Positions 14,063 through 25,200 of a DNA stretch of 64,000 bases are shown piece after piece. Position numbers and translations under genes: made by a program. How positions within the stretch are numbered: the stretch's first letter is position 1; the number at the start of each line of letters is the position of its first letter. The notes below the pieces were generated by a model. That model was not told the DNA's origin. It saw only the letters and a list, made by a program, of their open reading frames with translations, and made no database searches. The DNA is from Hirsutella rhossiliensis (taxonomy: Eukaryota > Ascomycota > Sordariomycetes > Hypocreales > Ophiocordycipitaceae): assembly GCF_020360975.1 (NCBI RefSeq), contig NW_025408668.1, positions 6,076,001 through 6,140,000 of the forward strand, written 5' to 3'.

Positions 14063-14548
14063 TATCGCGAAGCGTGGCCTAATTTCGTAGTTCTCGGAGA
14101 TATCCCTTAGCACGAGGGACCTAGGAAGCTAAAAAACACCCGGTATAGAAGAAGGAAGAAAGAGCTAAAAAGAGGTATAGAAAGGAAGGTAAGGGTATAA
14201 GGGGAAGCAAAAGTAGCGATAGCTTCCTATAGAGGTAGCGAGAGATAAGATAGATATACCGGTAACGGCTAGAAAGGAGGGGAAAAACCGGTAAAAAGCT
14301 CGGTAGTTAAAAGGATATTAGTAGCTTCTTTAAGTAGCATCTTCTTTATTAATTAAGATACTAGATAGGTATAAAGAGGGGCGTTAGATAGAGGAAAGAA
14401 GGATAATTAAGGCAATATAATAATTACTCCCCTACCTTTATTACTACTCCTATAAGAATTAAATCTCTTTGCCCTACTTATCCGACCCCTTACTTCTAAT
14501 TTTACCTTTATATATTTTTATGCACTTCTCGTATCTCTCTTCGCGAGA
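14063..14548 (+). repeat. 486-bp LTR of Copia family B inside the chimera
   Basis: It starts tatcgcgaagcg (RIP of TGTCGCGAAGCG) and ends ctcttcgcgaga. It matches both LTRs of the complete family B element (55226-55701 and 60763-61238, reverse strand). A purine tract precedes it and a second primer site follows at 14549. Confidence 0.8.
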
Positions 14549-14743
14549 GTTATAAGCCCGGGAGGGGATAGCACACTACCCCTATAACTTCCGGTAACTA
14601 CGCGCGGTGCGGGGTTTAATCCCCCGTAGGCAACTACCTCTCTTAGATTTCCTTGGGTTATTGGCGCGGTGCTTGGTGTTCGACTCCCGCGTCTTAGGCT
14701 ACGGACTAGGGCTCCCGGCGGAGCCGCGATCCCTGAGGGGGTG
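14549..14743 (+). mobile_element. Internal segment of a miniature (TRIM-like) LTR element, little affected by RIP
   Basis: It begins with the primer site gttataagcccggg and ends with a purine tract (gagggggtg) just before the right 96-bp LTR. A miniature element would therefore be 96 + ~195 + 96 bp with no coding capacity. TG and CA are retained. Two similar GC-rich phrases (near 14609 and 14662) contain GGTTTAATCCC and GTTCGACTCC, which resemble a tRNA B box. The 76-codon open frame at 14669-14899 runs out of this segment into the LTR and beyond and is not credible as a gene. Confidence 0.55.
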
Positions 14744-14839
14744 TGTCGGAAGACGCGGTTGCTAGATATATATCATTTACAGCGCACCTATCGGAGCGCG
14801 TTCTACTTTTGCCTACGTAGCGTAATAGTCTTCGCGATA
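14744..14839 (+). repeat. Right 96-bp LTR of the chimeric element, nearly unmutated
   Basis: It starts tgtcggaagacgcgg and ends cttcgcgata. CA and TG are largely kept, unlike the left copy at 7888-7983, so the two identical-at-birth LTRs show strand-wide asymmetry in RIP. It is followed by the duplication ATAAT. Confidence 0.8.
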
Positions 14840-14903
14840 ATAATAGTTAAAGACTCTTATAAGTACTATATAATTATAAGTATCTCCTTATTATACTAAA
14901 CCT

Positions 14904-17065
14904 TACCCCCCTTTTAGTAATACCCCCCTTTTAGTAGCGTAATTAAAAAAATTTATAAAAAGTCTACTATTTTACTTATATTAATTATAGCTAACTTAAA
15001 AGATATTTATAAGTAGTTACTTAAAATAAATAAAGAATTAACCGAATTCTACTTTTAGGCGATTAAATATTTATATAGGGCGCTATAGTCTAGGTTAACG
15101 TTACGCGCGAAATTACTATTTAGCTATATAATCTTCCTTTCCTTCTTAATTATAATTATTCTTATTATCCCTCTACTATATATCTAAAATAACCTTAAAA
15201 CGGCTTCGATATACTTATATAAAGGAGGAGAATATAATTATTATATCTTAAATTATAAATAACGTCTTTTTATAGTATCGCGCTACTTAAAAGTACGATA
15301 TACCTTAATAGTCTATTTCTAACTAATAATAAACTAAGCAGCCCCGGCTAATTAAATCTAGGCTTATAAACACTTAAGAAAGAATTAGAAGGCTTAGCTT
15401 ATCTCTTAGATTATCTATTAAGAGTCTCTTAGCTCTGCTCCTTATTATAGAGCGATCCGCGCCTACGTAGAAACTCTATAATATAACTAAATAATAAGTA
15501 GATAGTAGGCTATACCGGTCTACTAAATTTATTAATCGCTATCTAGAGATTAAAAATAAGCGTAAAAGATATTAGGAAGCTAATAAGTTTAACGCTTTTA
15601 CGCCTTAGGCGGTTTACTAGTACTTCGATATTAAGGATAAGGGGTATAAGCGGATTAAACTAGAGAATACTATAGGGCGGTATTATATTTAGCTTTAGTA
15701 AGCGTTTAATTTACCGCTTAATATTTAAACTACCTAGCCTCTTTTTACTAGGTTTAAATAGTTTTATAGCTAGGATTATAGACCTAAAAGGGAAGGCCCT
15801 TTTAAAGGGACTATAGCCCTATAACTAGGCCTTATTTATCGAAGCTATTACCGCGGACGGCCGTGCCCTTACTCCTAGTATTACTTTTAAGGGTAAAGAA
15901 CTCTAGAAATATTAATTTATAATAGAATTCGGTAAAATAACCGACTAGTATTATATTACCTCGCCTAACTAATAGATAGATAGCTTATTACTATTAAGTA
16001 GCTTAAGAGAGTTTATTTCTTATAATACGGCCTACTAATAAGTTAGATGCTAGACTAATTATATTAGATAGATATAAAAGCTATAAAACGGTGCGTTTCT
16101 ATATTTATCTACCTAGAAATTACTATTAACCGGGATAAGGATATATAGATAGCTATATACGTTTTAAATAATGCCTACTACTATTACCTTCCTTCTTACT
16201 ACTCTTATAACCTTAAGCCGTTAAATAAATATATTCTTAATACTATTAAGACGGCGTATAGAAAAGAACTTATAAAAATAACCTATTTAACGGATTCTAC
16301 GCTTATTAATAAGGTTAATTTTATATAGGTATATACTAAAGTATATAAAGTTAGAATAACTATAAAGAATCTTTTTTCTAGCTAGAGGGTTACTAGAAAT
16401 TAGCGAATTTTACAATCTAAGGTATTACGGTATATAGAAATTTATATAGATATAGTAGAGATATCTATAAATTCTATGCTACTTTTAGCTCCTAATAATA
16501 TACCTAAGAACTAGCTACTAAGTTCGCGATTTCTTAAAGGATAAGACTCTTAATACTTAAAGGTATTACGCCGTAATAGTAAGAAGGCTTTAAAGCCTAA
16601 GAATAAACGGTTGCTAAGTATAGTAATAGAATAGCGAAGCTAGAGGTAAAAGTAGCCTAGCTATAGAGAAGTAAGAAGAGGAGAGTAATTCCGAACCTTA
16701 TTAAACGGTTTATAACTCTTAGTAAAGCTTTAGTAGCTTAGGAAGCTATTCTATAAAGTAGAAGTTAAAGAATACCTATTATACTAAATTCTAAGACCGA
16801 GGAGGAGGAGGTCTTAAAAGTAGAGTTAGCTTTAATAATAGAAGTTAAGGCGGCACCTAAGGCTCTTTTTATTACTACTAAATATACGAGAGTAGTAAAA
16901 TAGCGCTAGTATAAATAAGGGCGTTTATTTCTCTATAAAATAATATAATCTTTATATTTTTATTCTTAAGTTCTAGTAATATTTTATATAGTTTAAATAG
17001 TAGACTTTTAGTAGGGACTTTTTTATTTATACTACTAAAAGGGGGGTGTTACCGAAAGGGGGGTA
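14904..17065 (+). mobile_element. Fot1/pogo-like (Tc1-mariner superfamily) DNA transposon, RIP-inactivated
   Basis: The ends are inverted repeats. On the left, taccccccttttagtaata is followed by a second C-rich run. The right end reads as the reverse complement with a few RIP-type differences (aaaggggggta at 17055-17065). Both ends sit on TA, as expected for TA target duplication. The length of about 2.16 kb fits Fot1/pogo relatives. Plus-strand translation with stops ignored gives a charged region near 15500-15640 resembling the CENP-B-type helix-turn-helix part of these transposases. Catalytic DDE residues could not be placed. The family call rests mainly on the ends and size. Confidence 0.6.
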
Positions 17066-17233
17066 GGGTATAGTATAGGGGAGGGGCCTAAGGCGGTAGT
17101 AGTCGTAGTCGTAGTTATAGCAGTCGATAGCTTAGACGTCGTCGTCGTATTTAAAGCGGCGAGTCTCTCTTATAGCACGATATAATAAGATTAATACCTC
17201 TATAGCCGGCAATCGAGACTAATAAAAGGGTAG
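17066..17233. other. Short unassigned spacer
   Basis: This GC-mixed, CpG-rich, TG/CA-poor DNA between the DNA transposon and the LINE tail has runs of gtagtcgtagtcg. No gene is seen. Confidence 0.5.
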
Positions 17234-18400
17234 TAGTAGTAGTAGTAGTATATTTTCCGTCTAGCGGCCGTAAGGCCGCTTAGGTCCCTAAGGGGCATAG
17301 GACGTGCTAAGCTAGTAGGACTATCCTATATTATCGATATAGGTTCTAGTAGGTTCCTTAGAGATTGCCCCCTCGCGTCCCTCCTTTCTCTAGTCGCGAA
17401 AAGTAAATAAAGCTACTATCTAGCATTTTATCGGCTCTAAGGCGCTATAGTTCGTGCTCGGTGCCCGTTAGCGGGTCGTCTAAGCGCGGCATTAAATTAT
17501 GCTATTTAATAGGTCTATACGAGACCGTCGTCGGAGACTACGAGAGCAGCCTTAATTAACCCGGGCGGGCAAAAGGGTAGTAACGCACCCTCCGCCTAAA
17601 CGGATCGTAGGATAGTAATACTATAAAAGAACGGAAAGAAGAGAACATTATTCGCCTAGTAGCGAGGATATACCTATTTAAAGAACGAGCTTACCTTCGC
17701 TAGCTTAACGAACTTATCGAAGTCTCTACCTATTGCACGATTAACTACTATAGTCGGTAAGGGTATTAGCCTTATCCGATACCGCGGTAGGATCTTTCGA
17801 TAATAGAAGAGATAGTTTAGCTCTTTTCGTCGGCTATATAAGCATATTAGCTGCGCGTCGTCGTGGTTAAATCTCTCGTAGTAGTCGGCAAAGTCTCCGT
17901 GGCGGGACCTTACCGCGAGCAGGTGGTGGAGTATAGGTCGCGGGAGCTCGAGCTTAGGCGGGCAGCCGGTGGTTGGCTTAAGATGCAGTGGCTTATACTG
18001 GTCGGGTGCAGAGGCGTCCTACCAGGCTTTAAACGCGTCTCTGGGCTGCTGCCGGGCAGTCCTGCGTAGATGGGCCAGTGTCGGGAGAGCGTCTGCAGGC
18101 TCGGGTAGAGAGGTGGTCGCCTTTGCTAGGGCGTCCGCCTGCTTATTGCCCGGGATTTTAGTGTGACCGGGGATCTAGCGGACCTCTATAACGCTATATA
18201 TCGTGGCTAGAGCCTAGAACTCGAGGAACACTTCCTAAGAGGAGTCTGCGGGCATGCACCGATAGAAGGGTTCTAGCTTATAAACTGCTCTAGGGTAATG
18301 TTAAAGTATTCGCGGATCTCCTAATAAGACTTACTATCGCTATTATCGTACTAATCGAGATAGGGGCTGATGGTGTTAGGGTCTTATTGCAATGTTGGGT
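17234..18400 (-). pseudogene. 3' part of a Tad1-like LINE (RNase H and C-terminal region), broken
   Basis: Minus-strand reading gives an RNase H C-terminal motif HTKIPGN followed by ADALAK (about 18130-18170), typical of ascomycete Tad1-type LINEs. Downstream is a segment containing LHHLLAVRSRHGDFADYY (about 17860-17925), shared with the second LINE at 34853-35863. The 3' end on this strand runs into a (TAC)n tail (gtagtag repeat at 17234-17252, plus strand). RIP damage is heavy left of about 17850 and light to the right. Stops interrupt the frame, and the 5' half with the reverse transcriptase is absent. The right border is approximate. Confidence 0.7.
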
Positions 18401-19292
18401 ATAGAGCGGCGGAGCAGAGCTATAATAAGTCGAGGATAATAGGCCTAAGTATGAGCAACAATACCGTCTTTATGATCACGACGGGGAATATAAGCCCAGC
18501 GAGAAATGGAAGGGTAGACCGGTGAGTGACGAGAGGCACGGACGCGGAGGGACAATATATATTGGTAGACACATCCAACAACAAGGCTAGGCTTGAGAAC
18601 CTTTGCAAGCTGCCAAGGACTGGACGGTTGCAATGATGGTGACTCTTATCACATGCCTCATTTTTGGCTAGATACAAAAGCAATCGTACGGGATTTCAGT
18701 AAAAAATACAACCGAACCCCCAGTTTTATGTTCATCTCGGCTGGACGCCCCGCGCACCTGCAGTATTGTCACGTATAAGGATATGTCAGGGGTCTTCAGA
18801 ACGTCGTTGGTAAGTAGTGGCATCGAACCTTCTAGATAATAACGTCATCTAGGCGGCCTGGGTGGCGACATGACATCGCCACCCCAAGGCAGCCACAGGT
18901 GACAGAACTATAAGAAGTCGCTTTTGTTAGAGAGAAGGAACGATCACGGCAGAGCAGTCAATAACAGAAAACTCTATGCACCTTTTCGTACTCGTAACGC
19001 GACAAGTATAGTTGGATCTGCATGTGCTCGTACGGACTATGGTCGACAGGGATGGCGACCAAGAATTGGCCAGGAGCAATAGGGCTGAGCAGGGGTACCG
19101 ACCGTGAATTGCGTTGCCTCCTACGAATGGTTCTAATCACTATGCTATCAATGGTATAAAAGTTGCTAAATAAATTAACAAGCTACTTATTCTTGCTAAT
19201 ACCGAGCAAATGCGCCTGAGACCTGTCCAACCCCGCCCCAAAACGTACCTTTTGATATAGATATAGATATAGATATATATTTGTTCTTACGT
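18400..19292. other. Intergenic region downstream of the polyketide synthase
   Basis: This is normal-composition DNA with TG/CA retained, marking the edge of the RIP-mutated block. The short open frames present (60-87 codons, around 18420-18780 and 18958-19140) overlap on both strands and show no recognisable family, splice structure or codon pattern. A short (GATATA)n microsatellite lies at about 19254-19281, in the probable 3' UTR of the synthase. Confidence 0.6.
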
Positions 19293-22200
19293 CTAGTCGG
19301 CAAACACCCTAGGCTGGATTAAGTGGCTCCTCTTGGCGATGAGCAATGCCAGATTCGTAAAGGACATGGAGCTCATAAGCTCAACCGTCTGGACGTGCGC
19401 CTCCAGGAAAGCCGAGATCCAGTTGCGAAGCTCCACCGCCACGAGCGAGTCCATGCCATGACTCGCAACCGACCGGTCGACCAAGATATCCTTGGCTGGG
19501 ACAGCCAGGAGGCGGGCAAGCTTCATTTTGACGGCCTGCAGGGTCATTTCCGATGCTTCGGCAGCGCTTGTGCAACTGCGTAGGGCGGCCTGGACATCGA
19601 TCTGGCTGGCAGATGCTGCTGAAGTTCGCTGGTCCTGAGACGCAGCACCCTGCTTCCTCCAAATGTGGGAAAATTTAGGGTCTGGCCTCTGCAGAGCCGC
19701 CTCTTGTGAGCTAGAAGCCGGGTCAGCCCTACTTATGCCGCAGAGTAGTTGAGCTTCGGCCGGGGCAGCCCCGACGGGTCTTTTGATCGCCTCTTCGACC
19801 GTCACCAGGAACTCTTGGAGTCGGTACGACGTCAAGCCCTGGCGCCTGACAAAGTCTGCCGCGACTTCATTTTCCGCAGTGTAGCCTTCGCCCTCTACGA
19901 ACCCAATATCGATTGAACGGCCTGGAAAGCAAATGTGAGTAACCCGTACGTACTGTATCCAACATTTGTTAAAGTATGCATGGAAAATACTAGTGTTTAC
20001 CTACCTGGCAGACCCATTCCTGTTCGATAACGAGCAAAGGCGTCTTGGAAAGTATTACCCGCGCAGTAGTTGCCTTGGCCGAAAGACCCGATGATGCCGC
20101 CGCTGCTCGAAAAGAGAACAAAAAAGTCGAGCGTATCTCCAAAGACTTCATGTATGTTCCAAGTACCGGAGACCTTGGGATCGATCGCTGCTCGCCACTC
20201 GTCATATGTCATTTCCTCTATCCGGGAATCTTGTAATACCATGGCTCCCTGAACAACACCACGTATGGGATGCTCTTTGCATTGTTCGCTCATGGTTCTG
20301 AGTAAAGCTTTGTCTAGTACACTTCCCTTGTGTACAGTGACCTCGACTCCCCTTGACGACATTTCTTCGAGCATTTCTTTCGTTGTCTGGCTGTCTAAGC
20401 CGGAACGTGAGATCGATACAAGCCTCTTCGCGCCAAGATTGACTAGGAGTCGGAGTGTTGCTTTACCGAGACCTCCAGTGCCACCGACTACCAAATACGA
20501 ACTGTGTGCACTGAGCGTTACAGCTGTTGGTTTCGGGGGTTGTACCTACATATGTTAAATTAGATTGCAACTTATCAAATATGCTGTTTAATATCAATAT
20601 GAAAAACTCACGGGGATGTATGCCTCAGGGTCGACTCTGAGCAGTAGCTTTCCCATGTGCTGCCCGGCTTGCATTAATCTGAAGGTTTCTTCCGTTTCGG
20701 AAATGGATTTAGCCTTTATGGGATTGATAATGGCAATCTTATCCCGAGTGACCAGGTCCAATACTGTGGCGAAAATCTCGCGGAGCTGAGCTGGCTGTCT
20801 TCGCCCGAGTAGCGTCAAGTCCACCGTCGAGAATTGGATGTTCCTTTCGAGGTGCCGCATCTCTAGCCTGGATTCCGAAGACAACAGATCTTTCTTACCA
20901 ATCTCGACAAACCTGCCCAGAGGGCTTAGGAGTTGGACGCTTTTCTGCAAAGATTCGCCGCTGAGCGAATTTAACACGACGTCTACGCCCTCGCCTGCGG
21001 TGCGCTGGAGGATGCCTTGGTAGAAATCGAGCCCGCGGCTGGAGAATATGTTCTCCTCCGGAATGCCAAACCTGTTCTTGACAAATTCGCGCTTCTCGTC
21101 GCTGCCCACTGTCACAAATATCTCGCCAGCCTCGCACATCTTCTGCGCCAACGTAATCGCCGCCTGACCGACGGCGCCGGCCCCTGAGTGGATCAGGACC
21201 CTCTCCCCGGCTTGGAGATGTCCCCGGCTAACCAAGGAGTAGTACGCTGTTGCGTAGGCGATGCCGACCGCGGCAGGCATCTCGAGGTTCACATCTGGAG
21301 GCATCCGATGGACGTTGGAGCAGTGAATGTTGGACGTCGTCGCGACGCCGTCAAAGTCGAGCACGTAGACTGCATCCCCGACGGCAAACATGCCCGAGGC
21401 GCCCTCCCCGATTTCGACAACCCTGCCGCTACCCTCTAGGAGCAAAGCCAAGTGACCACCCAGCTGTCCCATGGCGGTCATGACGTCCTTGAAGTTGAGC
21501 GAGATGAAGTCGAGCTCCACTCGAACCTCCTCTGATCCGACAGGCCGCGAGTGCCTATCTGAGTCTTCCCAGTATAGCGTGTCTAGGAGCCCCGGCATAT
21601 GAATGTTCAGGCCCAGGGCGCGGCCTGATCGGAGACCCTTTTTATCCTGCCGCGGGTGGTAGTGAGACACGCTGTCACGGATGTAGCTGTCCATGTGGTG
21701 ATCTGCGACGAGGCGGGGGATCAGAATTTCGTCCTCGCGAATGGCGTACTCCCATTCCTCGATCAGTGGCTCCCGCTTTGTATCTGGGCCGTGGAAAACT
21801 CGCTGAGAGATTTTAAAGATGCACCGACAAGCAGCGAGCTCCCATCCCAGAGTCTGCTCTAGATCTGACTTGGCTTCGAGATCTAGCGTGATGAATCTGG
21901 TAGAGTGGTCTTCGGATCTGAGGCAACGGGAGAGTCCGGTGATAAGAGACGACATCGGGTTGGAGCTTTCAATAGCAGCTCCAGCGGTGACCCAGAGTAC
22001 TACTGTTGACAGGTGACACAGTTGCCGCACTCGCTCCCATTCACTCTCCGAGCATATAGCCAGGAATGGGCCTTTCACTTCCAGGAGTACCACCACGGGC
22101 TGGCCGTAGTCCACTTGACAAGTAGCCAGGTCAATTTTCTTCGCAGGAATTTTGACTCCGCGAAATAGCTTCGTGAGGTGGTCGGCGACGCGTTCTTCGG

Positions 22201-25200
22201 ACTCGCCGTGTACGATGTGCACGATTCGACCGTCATCAAACTCCTCCTTGGGTGGTGAGCTGGAACTTATTGTTGTTGCTACCGTTCCTGCATCTGGGGT
22301 GTTGAGATCATCCGATACTGGCGTCCATAGTGACTCGTCAACGGAGCTGCTGTGGTCCGAGGGGATGGAGAGATTTCTTCGATATTTCCCAGCCATGACA
22401 CCGGTAGGCTCAACATCCAGTGGCCTTTCTTCTTGGCCCGCTGTCGATATTAAAAGACTCAATTCGTGCTCAGCTCTTGTGTAGAAATCAGGGAGTTCCA
22501 CCTCGACCCCTGAGAAACCACAACAGCGAAGGCTCTCGTCCCAGGTAGATACGTCGAGTGGACCCCCCTTCCGGCCATCGTCGGACAGCCACCAGCCCGG
22601 AAGCATGCCAAAGATCAAGCCGGTGTGCACAGTTGGGACCGTGAACTCCAGGAGGGCCAGGCGGCCACCAGACTTCAGCAGGCTACGAACGTTATGCAGG
22701 GTGTTTCCCACGTCACGAGTCGCATGGAGGACGTTGGTCGCAATGATCAGATCGTACGAGCCCAGCTGGATGCCCTGCTGAGCTGGGGGTTGCTCGATGT
22801 CGAGCTTCTGGAACTCCATCAACTCGCCGTACTTGCTGAGTTTATCCTGGGCTTTGGCGAAGAAGCCAGAGGAGATGTCAGTAAAGGTATACCCACCCAG
22901 CTTGGGCCTTCCCGACGAGTCGGGTGACGCCGCGGACAGAGCCTCCAGGATCCATACAGTGGTGCTCGCTGTTCTGGCACCGATTTCAAGAATTCTCAGA
23001 TTCGGATTCTTGAACTGCAAGAGCTGGACGTATTTGGCGAGCTGCCGGTGACACCTATCATAGTTCTCGTAGCTGTACATGCCATAGAGGCGATCATCCT
23101 CCTGGAGTAATCCCAAGGCCTCGGTATCCCCCTGGAGAACATCTATGAGATGTGGGCCAATGTGGACGAGCATCTCGCCGAGAGCACCAGTTGCTTTGAC
23201 TTGTTCTTCCAGGTTCTTTACGACTGTGGCATTTACGGCTGTGGCAGTGGCAGGCGGATTGGTACTGCTGACCGCCCTCATCCACTCAAGCAATTTGACA
23301 AAATGTCCATTTATCTTGAGCTGCTCGCCCTCTATACGTTCAACCAACGCGATCGTTTGCTGAACGAGAATCTTGGCGTACTCTTCGCAGATGCGATTGG
23401 GTCCACTTAACATCAGCTCTGCCTGTTCGAGTTGACAGTGCTTGATGACGGTTCCTGAATCGGCCAAATCGGCATCAATCGACCATTCGATTCGATGGGT
23501 AAGAGATTCTCCTTCGGGGCGCTGGGATGTTCCAGCCTGTAGAGGGCCCCCCGCACCTGCGAGGACCAATCCGTTGATCTTCATGAACACGGAGGGTTTT
23601 CCGTTTCGAAAACGACTCACAGCTGTGTCTGTGATCACTTTGGAGCGACCGTGCTGTTGTAGCTTGGTCGAGACATGCAGCTCCTGCCCCGGCTTGGAAG
23701 GAATCTCGGTATGGAGTTCTAGACTATTGATAGAGGCAACCACAGTAGAGCTGCCGAGGAGTCCTGCTGTTTTCATGATGAGGAAGGCCGACTGGAAGCA
23801 GAGATCCAACGTCGAAGGATGGATGCAGTGAGATTGCTGATACTGGGAGGGCATGGTCAACTGCGCGTCTGGAATTGGAAAACAGCTTATTGACCCCGAC
23901 TGGGATGCTCTAGTTTCTCCGTTGCTCGCAGCGAACAGTCCAGTGTACTCCATACCCACTTCTCGGAGCTCTCTGTACAGTTTACGACGATCCAATCGTA
24001 TCTGACTTTGTCGGGAGACGTCATCGATGAAAGATATAGTGCCTCCGTCAGTCAAATCTCTCTTTCGGCTACTCTGGGGCACTGTGGTTGCTATTCCGCG
24101 GCAATGCTCTGCCGAGTCGCCGTTGCTTGTGATGGAAAATACGCGGAACTCTTTCCATGAGTTGTTGGAAGCGTGTGGTCGCAAGGAGAATGCGGTTTCC
24201 ACGTGGGAGTCCCCAGGGATGATCAGAGCGCTTCCAAATCTCACATTCTGGAACATGACTCGCAAATTCTTCCAGGGCTTTGAGCCTTGCAAGGTAGCCT
24301 GTTTGAGAGCCTCCAGTGCCATGACCAGGTACCCGGCGGCAGGGAACACGATCGACCCTCCGATCGAGTGTCCCACCAGCCATGGCTGCTCCTGGAGGCG
24401 CAGGTAGTTTCTCCACGTCGGCTCTTCTGAGAGGCTATCCATGGCGGCAGTTCCCAGGAGGTCGTGCCTTGGGAACTTGCGGAGTCGGTATTTTGCACTG
24501 CGGCGGGATTCGCTCCAATGCTCCGTCTTATGCGTCCAGCCGTACCGTGGCAGGTCGGAGAGGATGCGTTTCTCGGCGTTGCCATGTGGATCGTTGATGG
24601 TATCTAGGTCAAGACTGACATATCCGAGTTGGAAGAGCCTGCCAGCTGCTGTGATGGCTGTGTTGCTGGCATCTTGTTTGCGGACAAGAACTGAGAGATA
24701 GTCTATGTGTTTCAGGTTTGATCCCTTGACGATCTGCTTGATCGGACCAGCCAATGCCGAGTGAGGGCCAATTTCGACAATTACGACCGCACCTTGGTCT
24801 TTATCTCGGGTTAATCGGAGAAGTTTAGCTAGAGCATCAGCAAAACGGACGGGGGATGTCAGATTCTTGCACCAGTAGTGGGCATCTAGATCGGCATCTT
24901 GGACCTCCTCGCCATAGACGGATGAGATCATATGGACATCGCGCCGGCGTCGACTACATTGGACATTTTGTATCGAGGCCCAATACAGTTCTTGAACGAG
25001 CTCCATATGGTGAGAATGGTACGCTGCCTCAACGACGAGACTGCGATTGAAGAGCTGATCTGCTGCCAGCTTCCCTTGAACAATTGACACGGCCTTCTCA
25101 TCCCCGGAAATTGTCACACTGCAAGGAGAGTTTTCGCAAGCAACGATGGCCTTTCCAGCGCTAGGATCGTCCACAAGGTAAGCCTGCGCGTCGGCTGCCG

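Larger units (their letters stand above)
7888..14839 (+). mobile_element. Chimeric Copia-class retrotransposon: 96-bp terminal LTRs enclosing a second family's body
   Basis: The element is bounded by 96-bp LTRs (7888-7983; 14744-14839) and flanked by the 5-bp duplication ATAAT (7883-7887; 14840-14844). After the left LTR comes the primer site gttataagcct (7984), then the gag-pol of the family found complete at 55226-61238. That family's own 486-bp LTR follows at 14063-14548, then a second primer site and a 195-bp short internal segment, a purine tract and the right 96-bp LTR. The simplest reading is that a circular one-LTR copy of the larger family recombined into a miniature element at their shared LTR-end/primer-site sequence. 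Template switching is an alternative. A reverse-oriented solo LTR interrupts it at 8106-8802. Confidence 0.75.

Noticed and set aside
14600..14700. Possible tRNA gene
   Set aside because: B-box-like words are present, but no acceptor stem, anticodon arm or proper A-to-B spacing can be folded by eye.
14669..14899. 76-codon open frame on the plus strand
   Set aside because: It starts at GTG and runs across the miniature element, its LTR, the target duplication and host repeat, so it is a chance frame.
17863..18166. Two short plus-strand open frames
   Set aside because: They are antisense to the LINE RNase H region, whose minus-strand motifs explain the sequence.
18420..19140. Several 60-87 codon open frames on both strands
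   Set aside because: Mutually overlapping, no family features, no splice structure; most lack a plausible ATG start.
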